From assembly GCF_019263805.1 (NCBI RefSeq), contig NZ_CP079195.1:685501-749500 (forward strand): a DNA stretch of 64,000 nt. Reading direction: 5' to 3'. Made by a program: the position numbers and the translations under genes. The notes under the pieces were generated by a model that ran no database searches, was not told the origin of the DNA, and was given only the letters and a program-made list of their open reading frames with translations. The DNA comes from Polaribacter sp. NJDZ03 (lineage in GTDB: Bacteria > Bacteroidota > Bacteroidia > Flavobacteriales > Flavobacteriaceae). Shown in pieces: positions 54,107-63,746 of this stretch (its first letter is position 1; each line of letters starts with the position of its first letter).

Positions 54107-57100
54107 ATGAGACATTTAAAACCTAAAACGAGTAACTTAAATAGATTTTTTAAATCTATATTTTTTGTTGCTGCGTTATTACTTACATCTTCTATCTTTT
54201 CTCAAACGGTAATTGTAGACGATACTAAAACAACAGAACAACTTACAAACCTACTGATAGATAATTCTTGTATAAATCTAACTGATGTAGCTATTTCTTC
54301 TAGTAAATCTGTTGCCACTTTTAATAATAATAGTGGTAGTTTTCCTATTTCCGAAGGAGTTATCATAAGAACAGGTAATGCTAAAGATACGGAAGGACCT
54401 TTTACCAATACTAAATTAAGTAGTGAAATTTCTACAAGTGGAGATGCTGATTTACAAAGAATTAGTAACAATGACGGAAATACAAAGAATATTACTGATG
54501 TAGCTTTCTTAGAATTTGACTTTACACCAATAGATAAAGAATTTAGTTTTAATTACATATTTGCCTCTAATGAATATGGTACATTTCAATGTGTAGGAAG
54601 AGATCTTTTCGCCATAATATTAACAGATTTAAGTACTGGAAAATCAACAAACATAGCAACCTTACCCGACAATGCAAATATATCTGTAAAAAATATAAAA
54701 AATAACTTATATAATGGTGAGTGTAATTCTAATAATGAAGATTCCTTTGGATCATATTATGACCTTAAAAGTCTTAATACTATAATTAATATGAGGGGCT
54801 TTTCTAAAATTCTAAATGCCTCTGCAACCGTAGTTCCTAATACTAAATATAACATAAAATTTGTAATAGGAGATTACGATAATTCAGATTATGATTCTGC
54901 TGTTTTTATAGAAGCAGGAAGTTTTAATAATACTTTAAATTTAGGAGGAAATAAGGAACTTTGCGGAGGAGATGATGTTATTATAGATTCTGGTTTTTCT
55001 AAAACAGATGGCTTTAATTTTGAATGGACTAAAAATGGTACTCCATTAACAGATAATGGAACTAAAATTACAGTAAATACTATAGGTACATATGCACTAA
55101 CAATTACATCTTTAACAGACCCTAGTTGTCTATTAACCGATGAAATAAAAATAGAAACAATTAAAGCGACAGATCCTGGAATTATTAAAATATGCACAGA
55201 GCTTACAACTTCTAATATTTCAAAAGAAGTAGATAATAAAATACTAAATGGATTAGAAGCTAAAGATCATACTATTATCTATTATGAAAATGAGGAAGAT
55301 GCTACAAAAAATCAAAATTCAATTACAGATCCTACAAAATACCCAATAACAAGTAATACATTTAAACTTTGGGCTAGACTTTCTAACAATACTAAAACTT
55401 GTTTTGATATTGTTAATTTTAATGTAGAAGTTACTGCAAAAATTTTAGTAGAAAAGTTGCCAATTGCTTATTATGTCTGTAGTGAATTTATATTACCACC
55501 ATTAAATAATGGTGCAAAATATTTTACAAGTTATTGGGGTAAAGGAACAGAATTGTTTCCTGGACATAAAATTACAGAGCAAAGCTTAATTTATTATAAT
55601 ATTGGAGGTGTTAGTACATGCTTTTCAGAAGAATTTTTTAGAGTTTATTTTATTGATGATTATGTAAGAAAATTAGAATCAGAATTAGTACAATGTGAAT
55701 TTTTCACAATACCGAGTACACCTTTTGGAAGATTTTATAGTAAAAAAAATGGTGTTGGAGATCCATTGAAAACAAATCAGAAAATTACAAAAGACACAAC
55801 TATTTACCTTTATTCTGAGTTAAATGGAGCATTTTGTAAAGATATAGAATTCAATATAACGATACTTCCATCACCTCCAGTAGATGTTTTAGACCCAATA
55901 ATAACTTGTGATTCTGTAACTTTAGAGAGTTTAACTAATGGAAACTATTATACTGGTCCAGATGGTACTGGTGAACAATTAAATGTAGGTGACATAATAT
56001 CAGAAACACAACTTGTTTATATCTATAATAAAGACTTAGTTACAGGGTGTGAAAACGAAAGTATGTTAGATATAACAATTATAAAAAAAGAAGACATTGA
56101 AGAATGTGAAAGTTATACAATACCTGATACAATTGGAAAATATTACACAGACAGCACCAAATTGAATGAAATAATTCCAGGGACTACAATAACTTTAACA
56201 CAAACGGTCTTTTATTATGCAGATGAAATAACAACTACTCCTAATTGTACCGGTTATGATATAGAAATTAAAATTAATCAACTTCCAGAAGTAGACTCAC
56301 TAAGCGATTTTATAAATTGTGAAAATGACTTACCAAAACTACCTAAATTAACAAATGGAAAATATTACACAGAACCTGAGGGATTAGGTGATGAACTCTT
56401 AGAAGGAGATGAAATAAGTACCTCACAAACAATTTACATTTATAATAAAGATTTAATTACCAATTGTCCTAATGAAACAAGTTTTTTAGTAACAATTATA
56501 CCTGTTCCTACAATACCGGTTTTCTTTGATAAACCTGTGTGTGAACCATATAAATTACCTGCTTTAAGTTCTGGTGGAAAATATTTTACAGAAACCAATG
56601 GAAAAGGTATAGAATTGAAACCAGGTGACCTAATTACAGAAACTAAAGACATATACGTCTATTATCAAGCCCCAGAATTGGCTACTTGTGATAATGAAGC
56701 TATTTTTAAAGTAACTCTTTTAGAAATACAAGTGGACGTTCTTGATGATATAAAAGCTTGTGAATCATTTATACTACCAAAGTTAACAAAACCAGGAGGC
56801 TATTATAAAAATACTGATAAAACAGGACCTTTAAATGCGGGTGATGTAATTACAACAGATCAAACAATCTATATTATTGGTAATAATATAAGATTTACTG
56901 ATTGTCAAAATATAAGCTCTTTTGATGTAAGAATTTTTACTGAACCAAATTTAGGAACATTAAAAAACATAGAACTATGTGGTTCTGTCACATTGCCTAC
57001 AATTACATTACCAAACATTATAATAGAATACTATAGAGATAAAGCTAAAACCGATTTAATAGACCCAACTGAATATACTATTACAGAATCTGGATTGAAA

Positions 57101-57931
57101 GATATTTATGTACACGCATATCAAGAAGAAAACCCATCTTGTTCTGTAGATGATATGTTTTCAATAACAGTACATCCTTTATTAGATTTTAATGTACAAG
57201 GAGGGGCTATTTGCGTTGATCCACTAACTAACCAAACTATTAATCCTTTTTTAATAGAATCAAAGTTAGATGCCAGTGTTTATGATATAAAATGGTATTT
57301 AGACGGTGATCAGATAAATATAACCTCTGATGCTAATTGGAACGCAACAAAAGCAGGAACTTACAGAATAGAAGCTACTAGAATAGACCCTATTAATAAT
57401 AATGATTGCGATTACAATCCAACAGAAGTAGTTATAGTAAGTTCTAATCCTGAATTTGAAATTAATGTATTAAGTGATAATTTTTCTAACTTATATGCTA
57501 TAGAAATTATTACAATTACGGAAGGTATTGGTAACTATAGATATTCTTTAGATGGTAAAAGTTTTCAAACTTCTAATATATTTGATAATATTAAACCAGG
57601 TAATTATACAATTTTAGTTGAAGACCTTACAAGTATTTGTAATGATATAAAACTTGAGTTTACCGCATTAAATAACCCAATTTATTTTGATCCTAATAAA
57701 GATGAATGGAATATTACAGACTTAAAAGATGATCCAACAGCAACCATAGATATTTTTGATAGATTTGGTATATTTATAAAAACTATAAAACCGAGTGGTT
57801 CTGGTTGGAATGGGGTAAGTAGTAACGGAAATAGAATGCCAAGTACAGACTATTGGTATGTTTTAAAATATACAGACGAAGATGGAAATCCTGCAATTTT
57901 TAGATCGCACTTTTCTTTAATAAGAAAATAA
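54107..57931 (+). CDS. T9SS cell-surface protein: choice-of-anchor L, repeats, gliding-motility C-terminal domain
   Basis: A 1274-residue secreted protein. A signal peptide covers about 1-33 (FFVAALLLTSSIFSQ). Residues about 35-275 match the choice-of-anchor L type (FASNEYG, FAIILTD). Eight repeat units of about 66-74 residues begin at Cys458, 530, 601, 667, 738, 812, 885 and 958; a unit reads roughly C..LP.L..G.YYT...G.G..L..GD.I...Q.IYIY...C.NE..F.V.I. The last 80 residues (IDIFDRFGIFIKTI...WNG...DYWYVLKY) are a type B gliding-motility/T9SS sorting domain. Cysteine-paired, adhesin-like; ligand unknown. It follows alanine dehydrogenase after 46 bp. Confidence 0.93.
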   Translation: MRHLKPKTSNLNRFFKSIFFVAALLLTSSIFSQTVIVDDTKTTEQLTNLLIDNSCINLTDVAISSSKSVATFNNNSGSFPISEGVIIRTGNAKDTEGPFTNTKLSSEISTSGDADLQRISNNDGNTKNITDVAFLEFDFTPIDKEFSFNYIFASNEYGTFQCVGRDLFAIILTDLSTGKSTNIATLPDNANISVKNIKNNLYNGECNSNNEDSFGSYYDLKSLNTIINMRGFSKILNASATVVPNTKYNIKFVIGDYDNSDYDSAVFIEAGSFNNTLNLGGNKELCGGDDVIIDSGFSKTDGFNFEWTKNGTPLTDNGTKITVNTIGTYALTITSLTDPSCLLTDEIKIETIKATDPGIIKICTELTTSNISKEVDNKILNGLEAKDHTIIYYENEEDATKNQNSITDPTKYPITSNTFKLWARLSNNTKTCFDIVNFNVEVTAKILVEKLPIAYYVCSEFILPPLNNGAKYFTSYWGKGTELFPGHKITEQSLIYYNIGGVSTCFSEEFFRVYFIDDYVRKLESELVQCEFFTIPSTPFGRFYSKKNGVGDPLKTNQKITKDTTIYLYSELNGAFCKDIEFNITILPSPPVDVLDPIITCDSVTLESLTNGNYYTGPDGTGEQLNVGDIISETQLVYIYNKDLVTGCENESMLDITIIKKEDIEECESYTIPDTIGKYYTDSTKLNEIIPGTTITLTQTVFYYADEITTTPNCTGYDIEIKINQLPEVDSLSDFINCENDLPKLPKLTNGKYYTEPEGLGDELLEGDEISTSQTIYIYNKDLITNCPNETSFLVTIIPVPTIPVFFDKPVCEPYKLPALSSGGKYFTETNGKGIELKPGDLITETKDIYVYYQAPELATCDNEAIFKVTLLEIQVDVLDDIKACESFILPKLTKPGGYYKNTDKTGPLNAGDVITTDQTIYIIGNNIRFTDCQNISSFDVRIFTEPNLGTLKNIELCGSVTLPTITLPNIIIEYYRDKAKTDLIDPTEYTITESGLKDIYVHAYQEENPSCSVDDMFSITVHPLLDFNVQGGAICVDPLTNQTINPFLIESKLDASVYDIKWYLDGDQINITSDANWNATKAGTYRIEATRIDPINNNDCDYNPTEVVIVSSNPEFEINVLSDNFSNLYAIEIITITEGIGNYRYSLDGKSFQTSNIFDNIKPGNYTILVEDLTSICNDIKLEFTALNNPIYFDPNKDEWNITDLKDDPTATIDIFDRFGIFIKTIKPSGSGWNGVSSNGNRMPSTDYWYVLKYTDEDGNPAIFRSHFSLIRK
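55478..57190 (+). repeat. Eight tandem ~70-residue repeats inside the T9SS protein
   Basis: Units start at nucleotides 55478, 55694, 55907, 56105, 56318, 56540, 56759 and 56978. Each opens with a Cys-plus-LP strand and most close with a second Cys before an NE..F motif, so disulfides within units are likely. Units differ from each other, indicating old duplications rather than recent expansion. Confidence 0.85.
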
Positions 57932-57986
57932 GTAATATTATTTAAAACTGATTAAAAGACTTAAATTTGCATTTCAAAATTATACA

Positions 57987-58355
57987 ATGCTCATTAAACG
58001 AATAGGATATTATTTAGTAGGTTTATCATTAGGCTCTATTGCTGTATATTTTTTCTGGCAAAAGAAACAAGCTACTTTCGATTACGGAATGGATGCCAGA
58101 ACCCTAAAATCTATTAGAATTAAAGAACGCTTATTTTCTGATGACGCTAAAAATGCGATGCATAAATATGATATTGATTCTTTAAAAATTAACACTATTT
58201 TATATACTGGTGATGTTGATTTTGGAAATAGCAAACCTAGACAAGAACCTTGCCCTGAATATTATATTACAGGTACTAAAGAATTAGAAAAAATTAGCTT
58301 GTTAGTTAAACGTTGTGAAACTACTTCTACTATCGAAAAAATTATTGTAAAATAG
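57987..58355 (+). CDS. Small membrane-anchored protein (DUF4258-like)
   Basis: A 122-residue protein with one N-terminal membrane segment (about 5-25, GYYLVGLSLGSIAVYFFW). A soluble domain of about 90 residues follows that resembles DUF4258 (LKSIRIKERLFSDDAKNAMHKYDID... and YYITG). Function unknown. It lies 55 bp after the T9SS gene in the same direction and ends at a strong terminator. Confidence 0.7.
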   Translation: MLIKRIGYYLVGLSLGSIAVYFFWQKKQATFDYGMDARTLKSIRIKERLFSDDAKNAMHKYDIDSLKINTILYTGDVDFGNSKPRQEPCPEYYITGTKELEKISLLVKRCETTSTIEKIIVK

Positions 58356-58404
58356 TATTGTTTTGTAATTATCTATAAATTGACAATTACAGTATATATA
58401 TCTT

Positions 58405-58447
58405 AAAAAAAAGTCCTTTCTATTAAAATAGAAAGGACTTTTTTTTT
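58405..58447. terminator. Bidirectional terminator
   Basis: AAAAAGTCCTTTCTATT and AATAGAAAGGACTTTTT form a long perfect stem with poly-A and poly-T tails, between the convergent gene ends at 58355 and 58446. Confidence 0.93.
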
Positions 58448-59123
58448 ATTCAGTTTTTAAATTTTCATGATAATATTTCTCAATCTTATCTACATTTTTA
58501 ATTGTTTTCTTTACCCAATCAAAATATAAAACCTCTTTTTCTTCTTTGGTTAATTGCCAATCTACAGAAGAGTTTCTTAACTTAGTAGTTACGTCTTGCA
58601 AAATAATAGCTGCAGCAACAGATATGTTTAAGCTCTCTGTAAACCCAACCATAGGTATTTTTAAAAACCCGTCTGCTTGTTCTTTTACATAGTCTGAAAC
58701 GCCCTCTGCTTCTACTCCAAATACAAAAGCAGATTTTTTAGTAACATCAAAATCTTGTAATAAACAAGAATCGTTGTGCGGCGTCGTTGCAATAATTTGA
58801 TACCCTTGCTCACGTAAATGATCTAAACAAACTTTGGTATTGTCTCCGTCTTTTTTATAACGTTTAGAAGTCACCCATTTTTGAGAGCCTTTAGCCACAT
58901 GTCTAGAAACTTTATTGGTGTATTTGTTTTCTATTGCATGTACGTCTTGTACGCCAAAAATATCTGCAGTTCTAACAACTGCACTTGCATTATGAGGTTG
59001 AAAAATATCTTCTAAAACCACCGCAAAATGTCTGGTTCTATCTTCTAAAACTTTCTTAAAAAGATTCTTTCTTTTATCTGTTAAATAGGTTTCGAAGTAG
59101 TTTAATAGTTTTTCATCAATCAT
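58446..59123 (-). CDS. TrmH/SpoU-family RNA 2'-O-methyltransferase
   Basis: A 225-residue SPOUT methyltransferase started at 59123 (MIDEKLL); the longer reading from 59180 would almost meet the divergent sirtuin gene. Motif 1 is HNASAVVRTADIFG, motif 2 FVFGVEAEGVS, motif 3 IPMVGFTESLNISVAAAIIL, all expected for SpoU proteins. By length and ends it fits TrmH (tRNA Gm18), but rRNA targets cannot be excluded. Monocistronic. Confidence 0.9.
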   Translation of the reverse strand: MIDEKLLNYFETYLTDKRKNLFKKVLEDRTRHFAVVLEDIFQPHNASAVVRTADIFGVQDVHAIENKYTNKVSRHVAKGSQKWVTSKRYKKDGDNTKVCLDHLREQGYQIIATTPHNDSCLLQDFDVTKKSAFVFGVEAEGVSDYVKEQADGFLKIPMVGFTESLNISVAAAIILQDVTTKLRNSSVDWQLTKEEKEVLYFDWVKKTIKNVDKIEKYYHENLKTE

Positions 59124-59194
59124 AATTACAAACTTAGAATTATTATTTCTATCTTCATTAAAGATTTTATAAAAATACAAAAACCAATTTTCTA

Positions 59195-59878
59195 ATGAAA
59201 AGATTAGTTGTTTTAACTGGAGCAGGAATTTCCGCAGAAAGCGGGATACAAACCTTTAGAGATGCAGATGGATTGTGGGAAGGACATAATGTTATGGACG
59301 TTGCTTCTCCAGAAGGTTTTGCAGCAAACCCTACATTAGTTTTAAACTTTTACAACGAACGCAGAAAACAATTGCTAGAAGTTTCGCCAAATAAAGGTCA
59401 TATTAATTTAGTTGCGTTAGAAAAGGATTATAATGTAGAAATTATTACCCAAAATGTAGATGATTTACACGAACGAGCAGGTAGTAAAAACGTTACTCAT
59501 TTACATGGCGAACTTTTAAAAGTTAGAAGTTCTGTTGATGAACAAAATGTACTCGATTGGAAAAAAGATATAATTTTAGGGGATTTATGTACTAAAAAAA
59601 GCCAATTAAGACCTCACATTGTTTGGTTTGGCGAAATGGTACCGATGTTAGATAAAGCGATAGAAATTACTAAAAATGCAGATATTTTGGTCATTATTGG
59701 TACTTCAATGCAAGTGTATCCAGCGGCTGGTTTAGTCGATTATATAAAACCGAATACTCCAATTTATTTCATAGATCCTAAACCTGCAGTCTCTAAAGGT
59801 CGTTTTAATAATTTGACAATTATTGAAGAAGTTGCGACTACCGGAACCGAAAAACTGATGGAGTTGTTGAAAGGTTAA
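59195..59878 (+). CDS. Sirtuin NAD-dependent deacylase (CobB-like, SIRT5 class)
   Basis: A 227-residue Sir2 protein with GAGISAESGIQTFRDADGLW, TQNVDDLHERAG and HLHGEL (catalytic His). The FYNERR segment supplies the Tyr/Arg pair that in class III sirtuins reads succinyl- and malonyl-lysine, so desuccinylation is likely in addition to deacetylation. The usual Cys-rich zinc site is weak here; only one Cys, in LGDLCTKKSQLRPHIVWFGE, is seen. Divergent from trmH and followed by a repeat tract. Confidence 0.92.
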   Translation: MKRLVVLTGAGISAESGIQTFRDADGLWEGHNVMDVASPEGFAANPTLVLNFYNERRKQLLEVSPNKGHINLVALEKDYNVEIITQNVDDLHERAGSKNVTHLHGELLKVRSSVDEQNVLDWKKDIILGDLCTKKSQLRPHIVWFGEMVPMLDKAIEITKNADILVIIGTSMQVYPAAGLVDYIKPNTPIYFIDPKPAVSKGRFNNLTIIEEVATTGTEKLMELLKG

Positions 59879-59899
59879 ATTAGCCCGTTCATTCTTTTT

Positions 59900-60510
59900 T
59901 ATCACCTGTCATTTCGAAATGAGCTTTTTTGCCTTTCGACTTCGCTCAAGATAAACTAAAGAGAAATCTCATAACGCTTCTAGATTCCTCTTCGTACCTC
60001 TTTCGGAATGACATTTTGAACACCCAAATAACACTTAGAATAAAACTAATTAGTCAAATTTTAGTTTTTATAATTTGTTTATCCTTTATTTTCTAACGCC
60101 TGTCATTTTGAAATAAGCTTTTTTGCCTTTCGACTTCGCTCAAGATAAACTAATGAGAAATCTCATAACAGTGAAACTAAAAAATGGAGCATCGTTATGC
60201 GATTTCTCACAAAAGGTCAAAAATGATAACTAAATTTAGTTTTTAGGATACGTTTATCCATTAAATATCTATACTTTATTTTCTAACGACTGTCATTTCG
60301 AAATGAGCTTTTTTGCGATTGAGAAATCTCATAATACTTCTAGATTCCTCTTCGTACCTCATTCGGAATGACATAGAACATGTTAATTAAAAATAGTCTG
60401 CAAACAAGTTTAGCCCTGATTGTAGCAATTGTTTGAGCTCTTTTTTATTCTTTTTCGGAATAAAAAAAGCGAGTGTCTTTCAACTACGCTCAAGACAAAT
60501 TCCAATCAGG
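59900..60510. repeat. Tract of dispersed palindromic repeats
   Basis: The 650 bp after the sirtuin gene have no credible CDS. Three units share 'TGTCATTTCGAAATGAGCTTTTTTGC' or a close variant, at about 59908, 60106 and 60293; most carry CGACTTCGCTCAAGATAAACTA and GAGAAATCTCATAA. Two end in CTTCGTACCTC.TTCGGAATGACAT (about 60015 and 60372). A further 'CAACTACGCTCAAGACAAATTCC' lies at 60481-60503, and the 'TTTTTTATTC ... GAATAAAAAA' hairpin at 60441-60469 may terminate the leftward VF530/M24 unit. Confidence 0.7.
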
Positions 60511-60529
60511 AAATAGCTTCTAATAAAAA

Positions 60530-60751
60530 TTAATCAATCATATTTTTTAAATAAAACTGCTCTACTTTTTCTCTTGCCCAAGGTGTTGTTCTTAAAAACT
60601 TTAAAGAAGATTTATACGTTGGGTTGTTTTTAAATGCGTTAATATTTAAACTATCTCCTAATTCTTCCCATCCATATTCTTTGAACAATTGTTCTAACAT
60701 GGTGGCTAATTTTATACCGTGTAACGGATTATTTGGTTGTTCGTTGCTCAT
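60530..60751 (-). CDS. VF530/DUF2132-family small DNA-binding-like protein
   Basis: A 73-residue protein matching the VF530 family ([56 protein letters not shown]). The fold is helical and was reported to resemble DNA-binding proteins, but no role is established to my knowledge. Its ATG overlaps the stop of the M24 gene by one base, so the two are coupled. Confidence 0.85.
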   Translation of the reverse strand: MSNEQPNNPLHGIKLATMLEQLFKEYGWEELGDSLNINAFKNNPTYKSSLKFLRTTPWAREKVEQFYLKNMID

Positions 60752-62385
60752 TAATTATCTAAATTTGGTAAAACAAAATCGTCTAAAACAGATTTTTTTG
60801 CCATCATATTTTCTATTTCTTTTACGGTTCTTGGTGCTGCTTCAGAAAGGTTTACGGGACCGCTTTTGGTCACTAAAATATCATCTTCTATTCGAATACC
60901 AATTCCCCAATATTTTTTATCGCAATTACTACCTTCTGGAATGTAAATTCCGGGTTCCATGGTGGCAATCATATTTTCTTCAAAGTTATTATAATTTCCT
61001 GGATCGTGCACGTCTAAACCAATATGATGTATGGTTCCGTGTGGTAAATAAGAGTGTTTTTCATCTACAGATTTTATAATACCTAATTTAAACAAGCCTT
61101 CATTTACTATTTTTACTGCTGCTTTGTTTGGCGCTCTCATTTTACCGCCAACGGTATATAAAGCAATACCTGCTTCTTGGGCTTTATAAACGATATTGTA
61201 AATTTCTTCTTGTTCTTTGGTGAATTTTCCGCTGGCAGGAATTGTACGTGTTACATCTGCAGTGTAACCTCTATATTCTGCACCTAAATCCATTAAAACC
61301 AAGTCGTTTCCAATTTTTGTTTTATTGTTTTCTATATAATGTAAAATGCAACCATTATTTCCGGCACCTACAATAGATGGATATCCTTCGTATTCTGCTC
61401 CGTATTTTTTGTACACAAATTCATGAATTCCTTGTAGTTCTGTTTCCGACATGTGCGGTTTCATAGCCTTCATTACTTCTATTTGACCAACTGCAGAAAT
61501 ACGTACTGCTTTGATTAATAGCTTTACTTCTTCGGCAGTTTTAACTTCTCTTAGCGTCGCTAAATTATTTGGAAAGAAAGAAAAATCGAAATTGTTTTTC
61601 TTTTTTGCTTTTAGATTTAAACTGATTTTTTGTTTAAAATCTTTTAACTCATTATTGTTTTTTGCACTTGCAAAATCCATTATTAATTTATCTTCTTGCA
61701 ATTCTGGAAATTGTGTAAGATCTTGATTGATTTTTTTAGAAAGTTCAATCATGTTTTTATCAGGGACATTTGCAATCTTATGATATGCATTCTCTACATT
61801 TTTAGATGAAAATTGAATGTCATTAAAACCAGATTTCTCTTTAAAACTAGCCACTAAATCGTAAATTTCTGCTTTATTTCTGGCCGAATTTCTGTAATCA
61901 TCCTTAAATCCTTCTATATAAACCTTCTTAAATTTCTTAAAATCGATTTTTGTTTTTATAAAATCTTCTGCATTTAATACGGTATTAAAACCTAATTCTG
62001 TTGCTGCTTTTTCTGCACCTAAGCGTTTTCCGTACCACATTTCTGCTTTAGGATCTTTTTTCTGAACGTATAAAATTTCGTTGTAAGACGCTCCTTTTAT
62101 ATTTGTTTGATCTTCTGAAAACAATACTAAAACCGCATTTGGTTCTCTATAACCGGTTAAATAATAAAAATTTGGATCTTGATGAAATACATAATCTACA
62201 TCATTCGCTCTGTTTCTTATAGGATTTGCAAACACAACAGCTACCGAGTTTTCTGGCATTTTAGAACGCAAAATAGCGCGCCTTTCTTTATGAAATTCTT
62301 TTGGTAAATAATCTGTAGGAATTTGTGCCATACTATTTAAAGTAAATAGTAGAAAAGTGACAACTAAAAAGTTAAAAACTTTCAT
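60751..62385 (-). CDS. M24-family aminopeptidase P-type metallopeptidase
   Basis: A 544-residue aminopeptidase. A signal peptide lies at 1-20 ([16 protein letters not shown]), so it is exported to the periplasm or outside. An N-terminal AMP_N domain ([21 protein letters not shown]) precedes the pita-bread domain with the five metal ligands: [17 protein letters not shown] (two Asp), HHIGLDVHD (His), TMEPGIYIP (Glu) and [11 protein letters not shown] (Glu). It removes residues preceding proline. Leftward, followed by VF530 with a one-base overlap. Confidence 0.95.
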   Translation of the reverse strand: MKVFNFLVVTFLLFTLNSMAQIPTDYLPKEFHKERRAILRSKMPENSVAVVFANPIRNRANDVDYVFHQDPNFYYLTGYREPNAVLVLFSEDQTNIKGASYNEILYVQKKDPKAEMWYGKRLGAEKAATELGFNTVLNAEDFIKTKIDFKKFKKVYIEGFKDDYRNSARNKAEIYDLVASFKEKSGFNDIQFSSKNVENAYHKIANVPDKNMIELSKKINQDLTQFPELQEDKLIMDFASAKNNNELKDFKQKISLNLKAKKKNNFDFSFFPNNLATLREVKTAEEVKLLIKAVRISAVGQIEVMKAMKPHMSETELQGIHEFVYKKYGAEYEGYPSIVGAGNNGCILHYIENNKTKIGNDLVLMDLGAEYRGYTADVTRTIPASGKFTKEQEEIYNIVYKAQEAGIALYTVGGKMRAPNKAAVKIVNEGLFKLGIIKSVDEKHSYLPHGTIHHIGLDVHDPGNYNNFEENMIATMEPGIYIPEGSNCDKKYWGIGIRIEDDILVTKSGPVNLSEAAPRTVKEIENMMAKKSVLDDFVLPNLDN

Positions 62386-62410
62386 AAAAGTAGATTTTTA
62401 TAGAGAATTT

Positions 62411-62418
62411 CAAAAGTA
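62411..62418 (-). promoter_or_regulatory. Possible -7 element of the M24 gene
   Basis: TACTTTTG on the minus strand lies 25 bp before the M24 ATG. A TTG at the standard distance is missing. Confidence 0.35.
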
Positions 62419-62516
62419 ACATTTATTATTTTCTAGTTAAAAATATTAACAAACTATTAGTGATTGATAATTCCATTTTTTTCAATAAATTAGCTGAAAT
62501 TTTAAGAAATCTATAC

Positions 62517-63602
62517 ATGAAAAATATTGCATTAAATAATATTCACGTTGCTTTAGGTGCTAAAATGGTTCCTTTTGCGGGCTACAACATGCCTGTACAA
62601 TACGAAGGAGTTACGGCAGAACATTTAACAGTTAGAGAGTCTGTTGGTGTTTTTGACGTGAGCCATATGGGAGAATTTTTGGTTGAAGGAGAAAATGCAT
62701 TGTCTTTAATACAGAAAGTTACGTCTAACGATGCTTCTAAACTAGAAATTGGAGATGCACAATACAGCTGTTTCCCTAATGAAGACAACGGAATTGTAGA
62801 TGATTTAATTTGTTATAAAATTAAAGAAAACACGTATTTATTAGTAGTAAATGCTTCTAATATTGAAAAAGATTGGAACTGGATTTCTAAATACAATGAA
62901 GAATTTAATGCTGATTTAAAAGATTTATCTGAAGGTTATTCTTTATTAGCGATACAAGGTCCTAAAGCTATTGAAGCAATGCAATCTATAACTTCTGTAG
63001 ATTTAGCAAGCATTCCTTTTTATAAATTTAAAATTGGTGATTTTGCGGGAATTAACAATGTAATTATTTCTGCAACTGGGTATACTGGTTCTGGCGGATT
63101 TGAAATTTACTGTAAAAATGAAGAGGCAACTCAAATTTGGAACAAAGTTTTTGAAGCTGGAGCAGATTTTGGAATTAAACCTATTGGTTTAGCGGCAAGA
63201 GATACTTTGCGTTTAGAAATGGGATATTGTTTATACGGAAATGATATTAATGACACAACATCGCCAATTGAAGCTGGATTAAGCTGGATTACTAAATTTA
63301 CTAAAGATTTTGTAAATGCAGAAGCTTTAGCAAAAGAAAAAGAACACAAACCAGAGAGAAGATTGGTTGCTTTTGAATTGGACGAAAGAGGAATACCAAG
63401 ACATGGGTATGACATTGTAGATGGTAGCGGAAACGTAATTGGAGAAGTTACTTCTGGTACAATGAGCCCTTGTTTACAAAAAGGAATTGGAATGGGGTAT
63501 GTACCAAGAATTTTATCGAAAGCAGGTACACAAATTCATATTCAGGTTCGTAAAAAAGCGATTCCTGCAACGATTGTAAAATTGCCTTTTTACAAAGGAT
63601 AA
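62517..63602 (+). CDS. gcvT: Glycine cleavage system T protein (aminomethyltransferase)
   Basis: A 361-residue GcvT started at the ATG at 62517 ([29 protein letters not shown]). A GTG at 62460 would add 19 odd residues. Folate-site text includes [40 protein letters not shown] and the C-terminal barrel. It transfers the aminomethyl carbon to tetrahydrofolate. The other gcv genes are not in the window, a usual split in flavobacteria. Confidence 0.96.
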   Translation: MKNIALNNIHVALGAKMVPFAGYNMPVQYEGVTAEHLTVRESVGVFDVSHMGEFLVEGENALSLIQKVTSNDASKLEIGDAQYSCFPNEDNGIVDDLICYKIKENTYLLVVNASNIEKDWNWISKYNEEFNADLKDLSEGYSLLAIQGPKAIEAMQSITSVDLASIPFYKFKIGDFAGINNVIISATGYTGSGGFEIYCKNEEATQIWNKVFEAGADFGIKPIGLAARDTLRLEMGYCLYGNDINDTTSPIEAGLSWITKFTKDFVNAEALAKEKEHKPERRLVAFELDERGIPRHGYDIVDGSGNVIGEVTSGTMSPCLQKGIGMGYVPRILSKAGTQIHIQVRKKAIPATIVKLPFYKG

Positions 63603-63621
63603 CATAAAATAATATGTCCGT

Positions 63622-63672
63622 TTGAGTGCCGTTGATAACTTTATAATCAATAAAAAATTCAATTGCACTCAA
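63622..63672. other. Nested inverted repeat after gcvT
   Basis: TTGAGTGC (63622-63629) faces GCACTCAA (63665-63672), and inside it TTGAT faces ATCAA. It forms a two-level stem just upstream of the gcvT terminator. Role unknown. Confidence 0.4.
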
Positions 63673-63676
63673 GCAG

Positions 63677-63712
63677 AAAAATAGTTGTCTTTTATAAGAC
63701 AACTATTTTTTT
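63677..63712. terminator. gcvT terminator
   Basis: AATAGTTGTCTT and AAGACAACTATT form a perfect 12-bp stem with a 4-base loop, flanked by A- and T-runs, between gcvT and the next rightward gene. Confidence 0.92.
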
Positions 63713-63746
63713 ATTAAATCACCTTTTGAAATTTCATCAAAAAAAT

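Noticed and set aside
59124..59180. Longer N-terminus of the TrmH-like gene
   Set aside because: The extra residues (MYFYKIFNEDRNNN...) are unlike family starts and would leave only 14 bp to the divergent sirtuin gene.
60624..61079. Rightward 151-residue frame opposite the M24 gene
   Set aside because: It is the shadow of conserved M24 and VF530 genes; no promoter or homology is evident.
63448..63702. Leftward 84-residue frame over the gcvT end and terminator
   Set aside because: It runs through an intrinsic terminator and the end of gcvT and has no recognised features.
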